The notes: generated by a model not told the origin, from the sequence alone. 11,481 nt of DNA from Flavobacteriales bacterium UBA5692 (GCA_002420235.1 DIHQ01000117.1:1-11481); one strand, 5' to 3'. Shown: positions 1 to 7,249, counted from the stretch's first letter. Translations and numbers: made by a program.

Positions 1-381
1 GTTGGCACAGGTAATAAAGTTGAGGATTTTGGGGTGGGCTTTTACACCAAGTATGGTGACGGGGGAGTGGACATTAGTCCTATAGCCGATTTGATCAAAA
101 CCGAAGTTTTTGCGTTGGGTGCATTTTTAGGAGTTGGAAAAGAGATTTTGGATGCGTCGCCTACGGATGGCTTGTGGGGTGATGATCGCACAGATGAAAA
201 CCAGTTGGGCGCTACATATCCTGAACTTGAATGGGCTATGTCAAACATGGATGCAGACACTTCAGACTGGACTGCACGGCAACATGAAGTCATGGGCATA
301 TATTCTCACTTAAACCGGGTAAACCAGCACAAAATGAATCCTATTCCTGTCTGTCTTATCCCGGAGTTCCTGCGTATGTGA
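1..381 (+). CDS. nadE: NH3-dependent NAD+ synthetase, C-terminal part (5' truncated)
   Basis: NadE catalyses the last step of NAD+ synthesis: ATP-dependent amidation of deamido-NAD+ via an adenylated intermediate, in the cytosol. The frame is open from base 1 and ends at TGA 379-381, giving 126 residues, about half of a usual ~260-residue single-domain enzyme. The start lies outside the window; a GTG at 34 is internal, because family-conserved sequence (VGTGNKVEDFGVGFYTKYGD) already lies before and across it. Other family blocks visible are GDGGVDISPIADL, ASPTDGLW, TDENQLG and the C-terminal NQHKMNPIPVC, all typical of the synthetase domain around the deamido-NAD and ATP sites. Whether an N-terminal glutaminase domain exists cannot be seen, but ending right after the synthetase domain fits the ammonia-dependent short type. 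It converges on the VPS10-like gene with only 9 bases between stop codons, so no dedicated terminator fits between them. Confidence 0.95.
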   Translation, partial: VGTGNKVEDFGVGFYTKYGDGGVDISPIADLIKTEVFALGAFLGVGKEILDASPTDGLWGDDRTDENQLGATYPELEWAMSNMDADTSDWTARQHEVMGIYSHLNRVNQHKMNPIPVCLIPEFLRM

Positions 382-390
382 AGCTCTGAG

Positions 391-3252
391 TTATTGATCT
401 TCTGTTACATTGACTCTGGGCCCTGTAAGTCTGTTTTCAACGGTTGTTCTAAACTCTAGCACGTACGCACCGGTTTTGGGAAATGCGAGCCCTTCCTCCG
501 TCGTCCATTGTGCGGGCACATTCAACGTTTGCCACCCTTTATGAACTACGCTCGAGGCATCTACCGCTCGTTCTACTCCAGTGCTGTCAACCCAATGCCA
601 AAGGCCTTCGATGTGCTGAGGAGCGAAGGCATTGAATTCGACCTGGACAATGCCAGGTTCGGCCCAAGCCCACCCTTGCTGTCCCCATTCATCATTCCAC
701 TGCAAAGCGACCGATTCGTCTGTGGCCCAATCGGTCGCAATGGCCTCGCCGGCGTGGTTGAGCAAAGGATTTAACCCGATGACCCAAATACTGCGTCCGT
801 GGGTGCCTATGATGAGTTCATTTTCACGTTCTTGAATGACGAGATCGTGCACGGGAACATTTGGTAAGTCGGGGTGTAGCGTGGACCATGTGATGCCACG
901 GTCCAAGCTGGCATAGCATCCACCGTCGGTACCCACAAAAATCAATTCTTCCCAATCCGCTGATTCGATCAGGGCATTTACGGGTTCAGCGGGCAGGCCG
1001 TTTGCTGACATGCGATCACCAAGTCGCTTCCAAGTGCGACCATCGTTTTCGGTGACGAAGACATAGGACTCAAAATGATCTAATCGGTATGCATTTAGTC
1101 CGATGTAAAGCCTATTGGTATGGTGCGCACTCCAAAGTACTTCGCTCACCCAAAGTGTACGCTGGTTTTTTGGGTCTTGGGGTACCGGTGAAGTCAATTC
1201 GGTCCAATTGTGACCGCCGTCTCGACTAACCTGAACGAGTCCGTCATCTGTACCAATGGCGAGTTGGCCAAAGCGTATCGGACTCTCGTGTAGACTTGTG
1301 ATGGTACCGAACGGTACGTTGCCCGGAATGCCGCCGCGAGTGAGGTCTCCACTGAGTGTTTCCCAATCTGTGCCTTGATTTAAGGATCGGTGAAACCGAT
1401 TCGATGCTATGTATAGGATGTCATTCTGATGCCGGCTCATCCAGATGGGCGTTTGCCAATTCCAGCGCAAGGGTTTTTCGCCTAAGGCGTGCTTGGGATG
1501 GATTCCCTTGTAGTCTCCGGTATTTAGGTTCTTTCGGCTGTAGTATCCAAACTGAGAACCGGTGAAGACCACATCTGGATTACGCGGGTCCACTTCAACT
1601 TGCATTCCGTCCCCGCCGCCGATAGCTTTCCAGGCGTAATGCCCACTTTGGTGCCATCCGGGGGTGTTGATGTAATTTGATGGTCCGCGCCAAGTGCCGT
1701 TATCTTGAAGCCCCCCATAGATGCGGTAGGGATTGGCATTATCGACTTCGACGGCATAGAATTGTCCTACCTCCGGGCTGTTGCACTTAACCCAATTTTC
1801 ACCACGATCCCAACTGATATTGATGCCGCCATCGTTTCCATTGATGAGGTGATCGGGGTTTGCGGGATTAATCCAAAGGTGGTGGTGATCAACATGGACG
1901 TTGGGGGCACCTATGGATGACCATGTTTCGCCGCCGTCTTTTGATGTGATAAGGGGAACACCGGCGATGTATAATTGATCGGAATTGGTTGGGTCGACTT
2001 CAATCAATCCGAAGTAGTAGCCATAAGTGTAACAAACGTCTTCCAAAGGTTCTGAGTGGGTGCGAACCCATTGGTCCTGGTCTGCGCTAAGCCTGTAAAT
2101 TTCCGCGCCGGCGATATCAGCATCGAATAGGGCCTGATTCCCGTCTGTTAGGTAATCGTAAAAGTCACGGGGAACTAAGTCCCCAATGGCGATATTTTCA
2201 AATGCAGAAGCTGCAGTAACCTCAACTGGAAAATTGTTGTCCACCAAAAAGGTGTCGAGTAGTGCGGTGTCCAGTACTACAAATTCAGCCACGGTCATGG
2301 TTTTGAAATCTTCTGGTGCATATGCTTTACCGTCTTCTTCGACCGTTGGAAGAGGAGTCTGATTGTCGACTAATGCAAGCAATTGTTGGCTTTTGGCATG
2401 CCAATCCAATCCAATTCTACCGGTGAATTTTGTTTTTGGGAAACCTTCCAATTTGGATAATTCCGACCATGTCAATCCAGCATCATTGGTTTCCCAGACA
2501 CCACTTCCGGAGCCATTGCCTTTGAAGTCCCATGCTCGGCGAGTTCGATCCCAAAGGGCCGCGAACAGGTGATTGGGATTGGATGGGTCTAAGACGAGGT
2601 CGACCGCCCCGGCATTACCGTGGTCGCCGGACTGCTTCAGTACTCGTTGCCAATCGATGCCGCCGTTGATTGTTTTCCAGACTCCACCACTCGTGTTGGC
2701 AGAGTAAAGCGGTCCCAAAACTGCGGCATAGGCGATGTCTTGCTCATCCGGATCCAAAACAATACGTCCAATGTGGTGGGCTTCTGCCAATCCGGCGTGT
2801 TGCCATGTTTTACCGGCGTCGTCGCTTACGTACATTCCTGTCCCAGCGTACGAACTTCGTGAGCTATTAACTTCACCTGTTCCAGCCCAGATTCGACCAG
2901 TTTTTGGGTGAACGGCAATTGCGCCTAAGGTGATTGTTAATGCCTCATCGAAAAGGGGTTCGAACGATGTTCCGTGGTTGACCGTACGCCAGAGACCTCC
3001 CGATGCGTATGCTACATAGAAGGTTCGACCGTCTGGACTATCCACCGCGATGTCCACCACACGCCCGCTCATAACCGTTGGACCAACGCAGCGGATGTCC
3101 AGGCCGGCGGTCCATGAAGCAGAATCGCTGGCGCTGCGCTGTTCGGCAACGAGCAAGCGCTCTGAGCCGGGTGTAGGTGCGAGGCGATTGCGTTGTGCAT
3201 TGGTTTTGGTTCCAAGCGCAGTGAGTACGAGAAGGAGAAGGATTCGATTCAT
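391..3252 (-). CDS. Secreted VPS10/sortilin-like BNR-repeat beta-propeller protein, 953 aa
   Basis: Large exported protein of the family usually annotated as WD40/YVTN/BNR-like or sortilin-like 'glycosyl hydrolase'; no enzyme activity is established and I assign none. Residues 1-20 form a signal peptide with a hydrophobic run (ILLLLVLTALG) and a TNAQ end; there is no lipobox Cys. Asp-box repeats (S/TxDxGxTW) recur at about residues 143-150, 194-201, 255-262, 437-444, 676-683, 734-741 and 782-789, with degenerate copies near 481 and 624, indicating a multi-blade propeller. A helical segment (about 308-385) interrupts the blades; I recall a similar segment in homologues. HVDHHHLW (453-460) followed by GNDGG is a family hallmark. 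The last ~120 residues (from ~830) look like a beta-sandwich, but no T9SS sorting signature is visible. The start at 3252 is chosen because it opens the signal peptide and overlaps the upstream stop (ATGA); the in-frame ATG at 3372 would put 40 charged residues before the signal peptide. Third gene of the dtd unit. Confidence 0.88.
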   Translation of the reverse strand: MNRILLLLVLTALGTKTNAQRNRLAPTPGSERLLVAEQRSASDSASWTAGLDIRCVGPTVMSGRVVDIAVDSPDGRTFYVAYASGGLWRTVNHGTSFEPLFDEALTITLGAIAVHPKTGRIWAGTGEVNSSRSSYAGTGMYVSDDAGKTWQHAGLAEAHHIGRIVLDPDEQDIAYAAVLGPLYSANTSGGVWKTINGGIDWQRVLKQSGDHGNAGAVDLVLDPSNPNHLFAALWDRTRRAWDFKGNGSGSGVWETNDAGLTWSELSKLEGFPKTKFTGRIGLDWHAKSQQLLALVDNQTPLPTVEEDGKAYAPEDFKTMTVAEFVVLDTALLDTFLVDNNFPVEVTAASAFENIAIGDLVPRDFYDYLTDGNQALFDADIAGAEIYRLSADQDQWVRTHSEPLEDVCYTYGYYFGLIEVDPTNSDQLYIAGVPLITSKDGGETWSSIGAPNVHVDHHHLWINPANPDHLINGNDGGINISWDRGENWVKCNSPEVGQFYAVEVDNANPYRIYGGLQDNGTWRGPSNYINTPGWHQSGHYAWKAIGGGDGMQVEVDPRNPDVVFTGSQFGYYSRKNLNTGDYKGIHPKHALGEKPLRWNWQTPIWMSRHQNDILYIASNRFHRSLNQGTDWETLSGDLTRGGIPGNVPFGTITSLHESPIRFGQLAIGTDDGLVQVSRDGGHNWTELTSPVPQDPKNQRTLWVSEVLWSAHHTNRLYIGLNAYRLDHFESYVFVTENDGRTWKRLGDRMSANGLPAEPVNALIESADWEELIFVGTDGGCYASLDRGITWSTLHPDLPNVPVHDLVIQERENELIIGTHGRSIWVIGLNPLLNHAGEAIATDWATDESVALQWNDEWGQQGWAWAEPGIVQVEFNAFAPQHIEGLWHWVDSTGVERAVDASSVVHKGWQTLNVPAQWTTEEGLAFPKTGAYVLEFRTTVENRLTGPRVNVTEDQ

Positions 3253-3587
3253 TGAAGCTTTGTGTTGTTGCGATGGCGGTCGGCGTCGCGCCGAGTTTTC
3301 TTTTTGATGTTTTCCTGAAAGGCCTCCGATAGGTCCACACCCGTCTGGTTTGCCAAGGCAGCAAGGACCCATAGGATATCAGCCATTTCATCGGCTAGAT
3401 TGGCTTGGCGATCGGATTTCTTTTCGCTCTGGTCTCCATACCGACGGGCCATGATACGGGCGAGTTCTCCGACTTCCTCTGTAAGGATGGCCATATTGGT
3501 TAATTCACTGAAATAGCGAACGCCGAAGGTAGTTATCCAATCGTCTACCTGCGCTTGGATTGATTTAAGGGTAGGAGAGGTGTTCAT
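3249..3587 (-). CDS. MazG-like nucleotide pyrophosphohydrolase, 112 aa
   Basis: Small single-domain all-alpha NTP pyrophosphatase of the MazG superfamily. Such enzymes hydrolyse (d)NTPs to NMP and pyrophosphate and are regarded as cleaners of non-canonical nucleotides; the substrate here is unknown. The metal-binding signature is complete: EEVGE (E37, E38, E41) on one helix and DEMAD (E67, D70) on the next, matching the ExxE...ExxD pattern. The length of 112 residues fits the short Bacteroidota form rather than the two-domain E. coli MazG of ~260. The C-terminus is strongly basic (KKKTRRDADRHRNN), as I recall for close homologues. Its ATG (3585-3587) overlaps the dtd stop and its TGA (3249-3251) overlaps the start of the VPS10-like gene, both as ATGA, so translational coupling is likely. 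dtd next to a MazG-like gene is, as I recall, a common arrangement in Flavobacteriia. Confidence 0.92.
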   Translation of the reverse strand: MNTSPTLKSIQAQVDDWITTFGVRYFSELTNMAILTEEVGELARIMARRYGDQSEKKSDRQANLADEMADILWVLAALANQTGVDLSEAFQENIKKKTRRDADRHRNNTKLQ

Positions 3588-4036
3588 GATTTATTTTTCG
3601 TATCTATCCAGATGGTTACCGGACCTTCATTAACGAGGGCAACGTGCATTTCTGCACCGAATTTTCCAGTCTCTGCTGGGATTGCGGTGAGTTGGTTGAA
3701 GGCGTGAATGAAAGCTTCATAAAGTGGTAGGGCGTGTTCAGGGCGTGCAGCTTTGACGAAGCTGGGTCGGTTGCCTTTCCTGGTTTGGGAGTGGAGGGTA
3801 AACTGGCTAATGATCAAAGCTTTTCCCTTCACGTCAACGAGCGATCGGTTCATTTTACCCTGGGAGTCACTGAAAATTCTAAGCCCAACAATCTTCCGAG
3901 CTAGCCAGTCGACGTCTTCCAATTCATCATCTGATTCCACGCCGAGTAGGATAACCAAGCCTTGTTCGATGGCCCCATAGACCTCTTGGCCGATGGTTAC
4001 CGATGCTTCGCTTACCCTTTGAATTACTGCTCTCAT
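3584..4036 (-). CDS. dtd: D-aminoacyl-tRNA deacylase
   Basis: DTD hydrolyses D-aminoacyl-tRNAs (and Gly-tRNA(Ala)), keeping D-amino acids out of protein; it acts as a cytosolic homodimer with a largely RNA-based mechanism. The 150 residues match the usual ~145-150. Family landmarks are the N-terminal MRAVIQRVSEASVTI, the SQFTL motif (77-81) and the Gly-cisPro motif in NEGPVT (136-141, Gly138-Pro139) that enforces chirality at the dimer interface; the Glu at 137 replaces the Asp seen in, for example, the E. coli protein (NDGPVT). The start at 4036 is set by the conserved N-terminus. A longer in-frame reading to 4258 would add 74 unrelated residues and run into purL. It is the first gene of a three-gene unit with the MazG-like enzyme and the VPS10-like protein, and divergent from purL. 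Confidence 0.96.
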   Translation of the reverse strand: MRAVIQRVSEASVTIGQEVYGAIEQGLVILLGVESDDELEDVDWLARKIVGLRIFSDSQGKMNRSLVDVKGKALIISQFTLHSQTRKGNRPSFVKAARPEHALPLYEAFIHAFNQLTAIPAETGKFGAEMHVALVNEGPVTIWIDTKNKS

Positions 4037-4041
4037 GGCGG

Positions 4042-4073
4042 CGAAATTACGACAGCCCGAGCACCGTTGACAA
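4042..4073 (-). promoter_or_regulatory. Candidate Bacteroidota-type promoter for the dtd unit
   Basis: Reading the minus strand, TTG (4073-4071), a 21-base spacer and TAATTTCG (4049-4042) match the Bacteroidota primary-sigma pattern (TTG at -33, TAnnTTTG at -7) with one mismatch in the -7 box. The -7 box ends 5 bases before the dtd ATG, so the transcript would have almost no leader, which is compatible with the weak use of Shine-Dalgarno sequences in this phylum. The TTG lies in a small odd palindrome, GTTGACAAC (4066-4074), which also offers a TTG to the plus strand, but no good -7 box follows at the right distance for purL. This is pattern matching only. Confidence 0.35.
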
Positions 4074-4138
4074 CTGGTGAGTAAACGGGTAAAAAATCTC
4101 ACTGTCAGGTCCGAAGGGGAGTTTATTTTGCACATAAA

Positions 4139-4150
4139 ATAACGCGTTAT
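4139..4150. repeat. 12-bp perfect palindrome overlapping the purL start codon
   Basis: ATAACGCGTTAT is identical to its reverse complement and covers the first two bases of the purL ATG (4149-4151). Being gapless, it cannot form a useful RNA hairpin, so if functional it would more likely be a DNA site bound by a dimeric protein, or a self-pairing site in the leader. It does not match the E. coli PurR operator consensus. An imperfect plus-strand -7-like element (TATTTTG, 4124-4130) lies 9 bases upstream, so a bound protein could block promoter escape or initiation. Chance occurrence remains quite possible. Confidence 0.4.
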
Positions 4151-6392
4151 GAATGCCTCGACAGCACCGGCCACGTTGGAGCAAGCCCAAGAGATGGGTT
4201 TGACGGCAGAAGAATTCAAAAAAATTGAAGAAATCTTAGGTCGCAAGCCCAATTTCACAGAAATGTGTATTTATTCGGTCATGTGGAGCGAGCACTGCTC
4301 GTATAAGAATTCCATCAAATACCTAAAGACGCTGCCCAAAGAGGGACCACAAATGCTCGTTAAGGCTGGAGAGGAGAATGCTGGGATTGTCGACATCGGC
4401 GACGGATTGGGCTGTGCATTCAAAATTGAATCACACAATCACCCGTCCGCCTTGGAACCCTACCAAGGTGCGGCCACAGGCGTGGGAGGCATCAACCGTG
4501 ACATCTTTACCATGGGTGCGCGCCCCATCGCCCAACTGAATAGTCTGCGATTTGGCGACCTAGACAATCCGCGCACCAAATGGTTGCTCGAAGGAGTTGT
4601 CAAAGGAATTGGCGATTATGGTAACAGCTTCGGTGTTCCGATAGTTGGCGGCGAGATTTTTTTTGACCCTTGCTATCAAGTTAACCCGCTCGTAAATGCC
4701 ATGTCCGTGGGTATTCTAGAAACCGATAAAATCATCAGTGCCACGGCCTCGGGGATTGGTAATCCAGTTTACATCGTTGGATCTGCTACTGGTAAAGACG
4801 GCATTCAGGGGGCGTCCTTTGCTTCCAAGGACATCACGGCGGAGAGCGCTGCGGATTTGCCCGCAGTTCAGGTCGGGGACCCGTTCCAAGAAAAGCTACT
4901 TCTAGAAGCCACACTCGAATTGGCAGCAACAGATTCGGTGCGTGGAATGCAAGATATGGGAGCGGCGGGCATTACCTGCTCGACCTCGGAAATGTCTGCT
5001 GCTGGCGGTGTGGGAATGGATATTGATTTGGATAAAGTTCCTCTGCGACAATCGGATATGCAGCCATTCGAAATTTTGCTCAGCGAGTCCCAAGAGCGAA
5101 TGTTGGTGGTTGTAAAGAAGGGAGACGAATCGGCTGTAGAGGGCATCTTCGAAAAATGGGATTTGCATGCAGAGTGCATCGGTACGGTCACAGAAGGCAA
5201 TCTCATTCGATTTTATAAAGAAGGAGAATTGGTAGCAGAAGTTCCCGCTGATACGCTCGTGCTTGGTGGTGGCGCCCCTGTATACGATCGTGAATATCGC
5301 GAGCCTGCGTGGTATGCTGAGGCCCAAGCTTGGAACGCATCATCTGTTCCCATTCCTACTGTTGAAGAGTCAAAAGACATAGCTGAGCGCTTGATTCAAT
5401 CCCCGAATATTGCTTCGAAAAAGTGGGTGTGGGAGCAATATGACAGCATGGTCGGAACCATTAACCGAAGCACAAACCGACCTTCCGACGCCGGAGTTGT
5501 AAGTATTCGCGGAACCAATAAAGCCCTCGCACTCACTGTCGATTGCAATGCACGCTATGTGGAAATGGATCCTGAAATTGGGACAGCTATTGCGGTTGCA
5601 GAGGCTGCGCGTAACATCAGCTGCTCTGGCGGGGTGCCAAACGCTATAACCAATTGCCTGAATTTTGGTAATCCCTACAACCCTGAGGTGTATTGGCAGT
5701 TTGTCAAGGCGATCGAGGGTATGGGCCGGTCCTGTCGACACTTCAATACTCCCGTCACGGGTGGAAATGTTAGCTTCTACAATCAGTCTGCTCAGCCTGA
5801 TGGTTCAGCCGTAGCGGTGTTTCCAACCCCAACCATTGGGATGATTGGGGTAATTGAAGACCGAGAGCATCACATGTCACTTGATTTTAAGGAGAAAGGG
5901 GAGCTCATCTTTTTGCTCGGAGAGGTCACTGACTGTATCAATGCTTCCGAATATCTTAGCTCTATTGCCGGGGTTGATCGCTCACCTGCTCCATACTTCA
6001 ATTTAGAAGACGAGGGTAAGGTTCAAGAATGCGTGCGAAAAGCCATTGAGCTGGGCTGCATTTGTGCCGCCCATGATGTTGCCGATGGCGGATTGTTCGT
6101 GAGCTTGCTGGAAATGGCTATGCCCAATGGATTCGGATTTGACCTTGTCACAGATGATGATATCCGACTTGATGCCTTTTTGTTTGGTGAAGGGCAAGGC
6201 CGCATTGTAGTGAGCTGCCATGAAAATCAGCAGGATCGCCTATTGGATGTCATTGAAGAATTCCATGTGCCGATTGTCTTGCTCGGGCACGTAACCAAGG
6301 GCAAAATTGTAGTCGACAATTTGCACTTCGGATTCTGCGATGAGTGGCGAAATACTTTTGAAAATGCCTTGGAAGAGGAGTTGATGAGCTAA
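4149..6392 (+). CDS. purL: Phosphoribosylformylglycinamidine synthase subunit PurL (small type)
   Basis: FGAM synthase synthetase subunit, fourth step of de novo purine synthesis: FGAR + ATP + ammonia (from glutamine via PurQ) gives FGAM. The 747 residues fit the small PurL (~720-750), which works with separate PurS and PurQ, not the fused ~1300-residue enzyme. Visible in order: an N-terminal helical segment; WSEHCSYKNS with the catalytic His (H49); ESHNHPS (94-100) and the Gly-rich GAATGVGGI of the first AIRS-type nucleotide-binding domain; MQDMGAAGITCSTSEM; then the second half with SDAGVVSIRGTNKALALTVDCNARY, AEAARNISCSGG, TNCLNFGNP and TPVTGGNVSFYNQ; and a C-terminal domain containing AAHDVADGGLF. 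Start 4149 is supported by the usual short N-terminal stretch (MGLTAEEF..EEILGR..NFTE). No strong Shine-Dalgarno precedes it. No purS or purQ is present in the window. It is followed after 53 bases by the PASTA gene. Confidence 0.97.
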   Translation: MNASTAPATLEQAQEMGLTAEEFKKIEEILGRKPNFTEMCIYSVMWSEHCSYKNSIKYLKTLPKEGPQMLVKAGEENAGIVDIGDGLGCAFKIESHNHPSALEPYQGAATGVGGINRDIFTMGARPIAQLNSLRFGDLDNPRTKWLLEGVVKGIGDYGNSFGVPIVGGEIFFDPCYQVNPLVNAMSVGILETDKIISATASGIGNPVYIVGSATGKDGIQGASFASKDITAESAADLPAVQVGDPFQEKLLLEATLELAATDSVRGMQDMGAAGITCSTSEMSAAGGVGMDIDLDKVPLRQSDMQPFEILLSESQERMLVVVKKGDESAVEGIFEKWDLHAECIGTVTEGNLIRFYKEGELVAEVPADTLVLGGGAPVYDREYREPAWYAEAQAWNASSVPIPTVEESKDIAERLIQSPNIASKKWVWEQYDSMVGTINRSTNRPSDAGVVSIRGTNKALALTVDCNARYVEMDPEIGTAIAVAEAARNISCSGGVPNAITNCLNFGNPYNPEVYWQFVKAIEGMGRSCRHFNTPVTGGNVSFYNQSAQPDGSAVAVFPTPTIGMIGVIEDREHHMSLDFKEKGELIFLLGEVTDCINASEYLSSIAGVDRSPAPYFNLEDEGKVQECVRKAIELGCICAAHDVADGGLFVSLLEMAMPNGFGFDLVTDDDIRLDAFLFGEGQGRIVVSCHENQQDRLLDVIEEFHVPIVLLGHVTKGKIVVDNLHFGFCDEWRNTFENALEEELMS

Positions 6393-6445
6393 CTTGGGAT
6401 GTGCATCAAGCATACGATTTATCAGCAACCCACGTTTATTGACGG

Positions 6446-7246
6446 ATGAAGCAGTGGTTTCGCTACATCTTTAGCCGTTCCTTCCCTCGAACGGTATTCC
6501 GGTTGGGAATGGCGTGGATATTGCTTTTAGGTGCCTTGTGGATTTATTTGAAGGTATACACCCAACCTGGTTCTACTCGGGCGGTGCCGGCCTTACTCGG
6601 CGTGACCCTGCAAGAGGCATCGGACACGTTGTCGGTGTTGGGCCTTATTCCTGTGCATTTGGATAGTATTTACAGTCGGAATGGTAGGCCTTTCGAGGTG
6701 GTCGATCAAGTTCCCGTGACAGATTCGAAAATCAAGTCAGGCCGCAAGGTTTATTTGACTACTTACCGCAGTACCCCACCCTATGAACGTTTGAGCATTG
6801 AGGAAGGCCAAGATCCTGGAGTGGCACGAATTATTTTGGAGAACAAAGGTTTTGACGTTGACGAGGCATTTGAGCCTAACGTCGCTTTAGTGGGGCGTGT
6901 AATTCGAATGGAAGATAAACTTGGCAATACATTGGAGCCTGATGATCGTCGTCCGAAAGGGACTGAAGTGATATTGATTTCTGGAACGACAACACGTGAA
7001 TTGGTGGGTGTTCCAAATGTGAGGGGACTGACCTTGAAGGAAGCACGCGCTTCTTTGCTTGAAGCTAAATTAAGCATTGGGTTGGTGGAGTTCGCAGAAT
7101 CGGTAGAGGAAGCAAGTGACTCTGCCCGTGCCAAGGTGCTCGAGCAGCACCTGTTGCCCTCTCGTAACAAAGCAGTCCCAGCTGGAACTGCATTGGATTT
7201 ATACCTCGGATTACGTTGGGACCGGGGAAGAATAGAACAGAATTAA
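6446..7246 (+). CDS. PASTA-domain single-pass membrane protein, 266 aa
   Basis: A short basic cytoplasmic N-terminus (residues 1-16, with K and R) is followed by one transmembrane helix (about 17-38, LGMAWILLLGALWIYL) and an extracytoplasmic part of three consecutive PASTA repeats, roughly 45-107, 112-180 and 186-255. Each shows the PASTA pattern of V/VP..G.tl.eA...L...g, for example VPALLGVTLQEASDTL and VPNVRGLTLKEARASL. PASTA repeats are known to bind muropeptides or beta-lactams in Ser/Thr kinases and PBPs. Here there is no kinase or transpeptidase domain, so the protein is more likely a periplasmic peptidoglycan sensor or scaffold; that role is inference. It starts a tight unit: its stop is 3 bases before the next ATG. 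PASTA next to an RluA-family gene is, as I recall, common in Bacteroidota, often with D-Ala-D-Ala ligase nearby; that gene is not in this window. Confidence 0.85.
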   Translation: MKQWFRYIFSRSFPRTVFRLGMAWILLLGALWIYLKVYTQPGSTRAVPALLGVTLQEASDTLSVLGLIPVHLDSIYSRNGRPFEVVDQVPVTDSKIKSGRKVYLTTYRSTPPYERLSIEEGQDPGVARIILENKGFDVDEAFEPNVALVGRVIRMEDKLGNTLEPDDRRPKGTEVILISGTTTRELVGVPNVRGLTLKEARASLLEAKLSIGLVEFAESVEEASDSARAKVLEQHLLPSRNKAVPAGTALDLYLGLRWDRGRIEQN

Positions 7247-7249
7247 GGT

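Noticed and set aside
391..3252. Calling the VPS10-like protein a glycosyl hydrolase or sialidase
   Set aside because: Asp-boxes mark the propeller fold but not catalysis; I cannot identify an arginine triad or other catalytic set.
3253..3372. Extension of the VPS10-like gene to the ATG at 3372
   Set aside because: It would put 40 charged, low-hydrophobicity residues before a clear signal peptide and overlap the MazG-like gene by over 120 bases. The ATG at 3252 gives an ATGA overlap and a proper signal peptide.
3038..3391. Open frame of 117 codons overlapping the start of the VPS10-like gene and the MazG-like gene
   Set aside because: Arg/Thr/Ser-rich composition typical of an off-frame reading; it spans two well-supported genes.
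4037..4258. Extension of dtd to an ATG at 4258
   Set aside because: The conserved DTD N-terminus begins at 4036, and the extra 74 residues are antisense to purL and unlike the family.
4902..5741. Antisense open frames of 112-141 codons within purL (4868-5206, 4902-5327, 5370-5741)
   Set aside because: They lie opposite strongly conserved PurL motifs, show no recognisable domain and have no promoter or neighbour support; they are frame shadows of a conserved gene.
6393..6445. Possible promoter or terminator between purL and the PASTA gene (TTG at 6394-6396 and TACGATTT downstream)
   Set aside because: The -7-like box has two mismatches and the spacing is short; no stem followed by a T-run is visible. 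Read-through from purL is equally likely.
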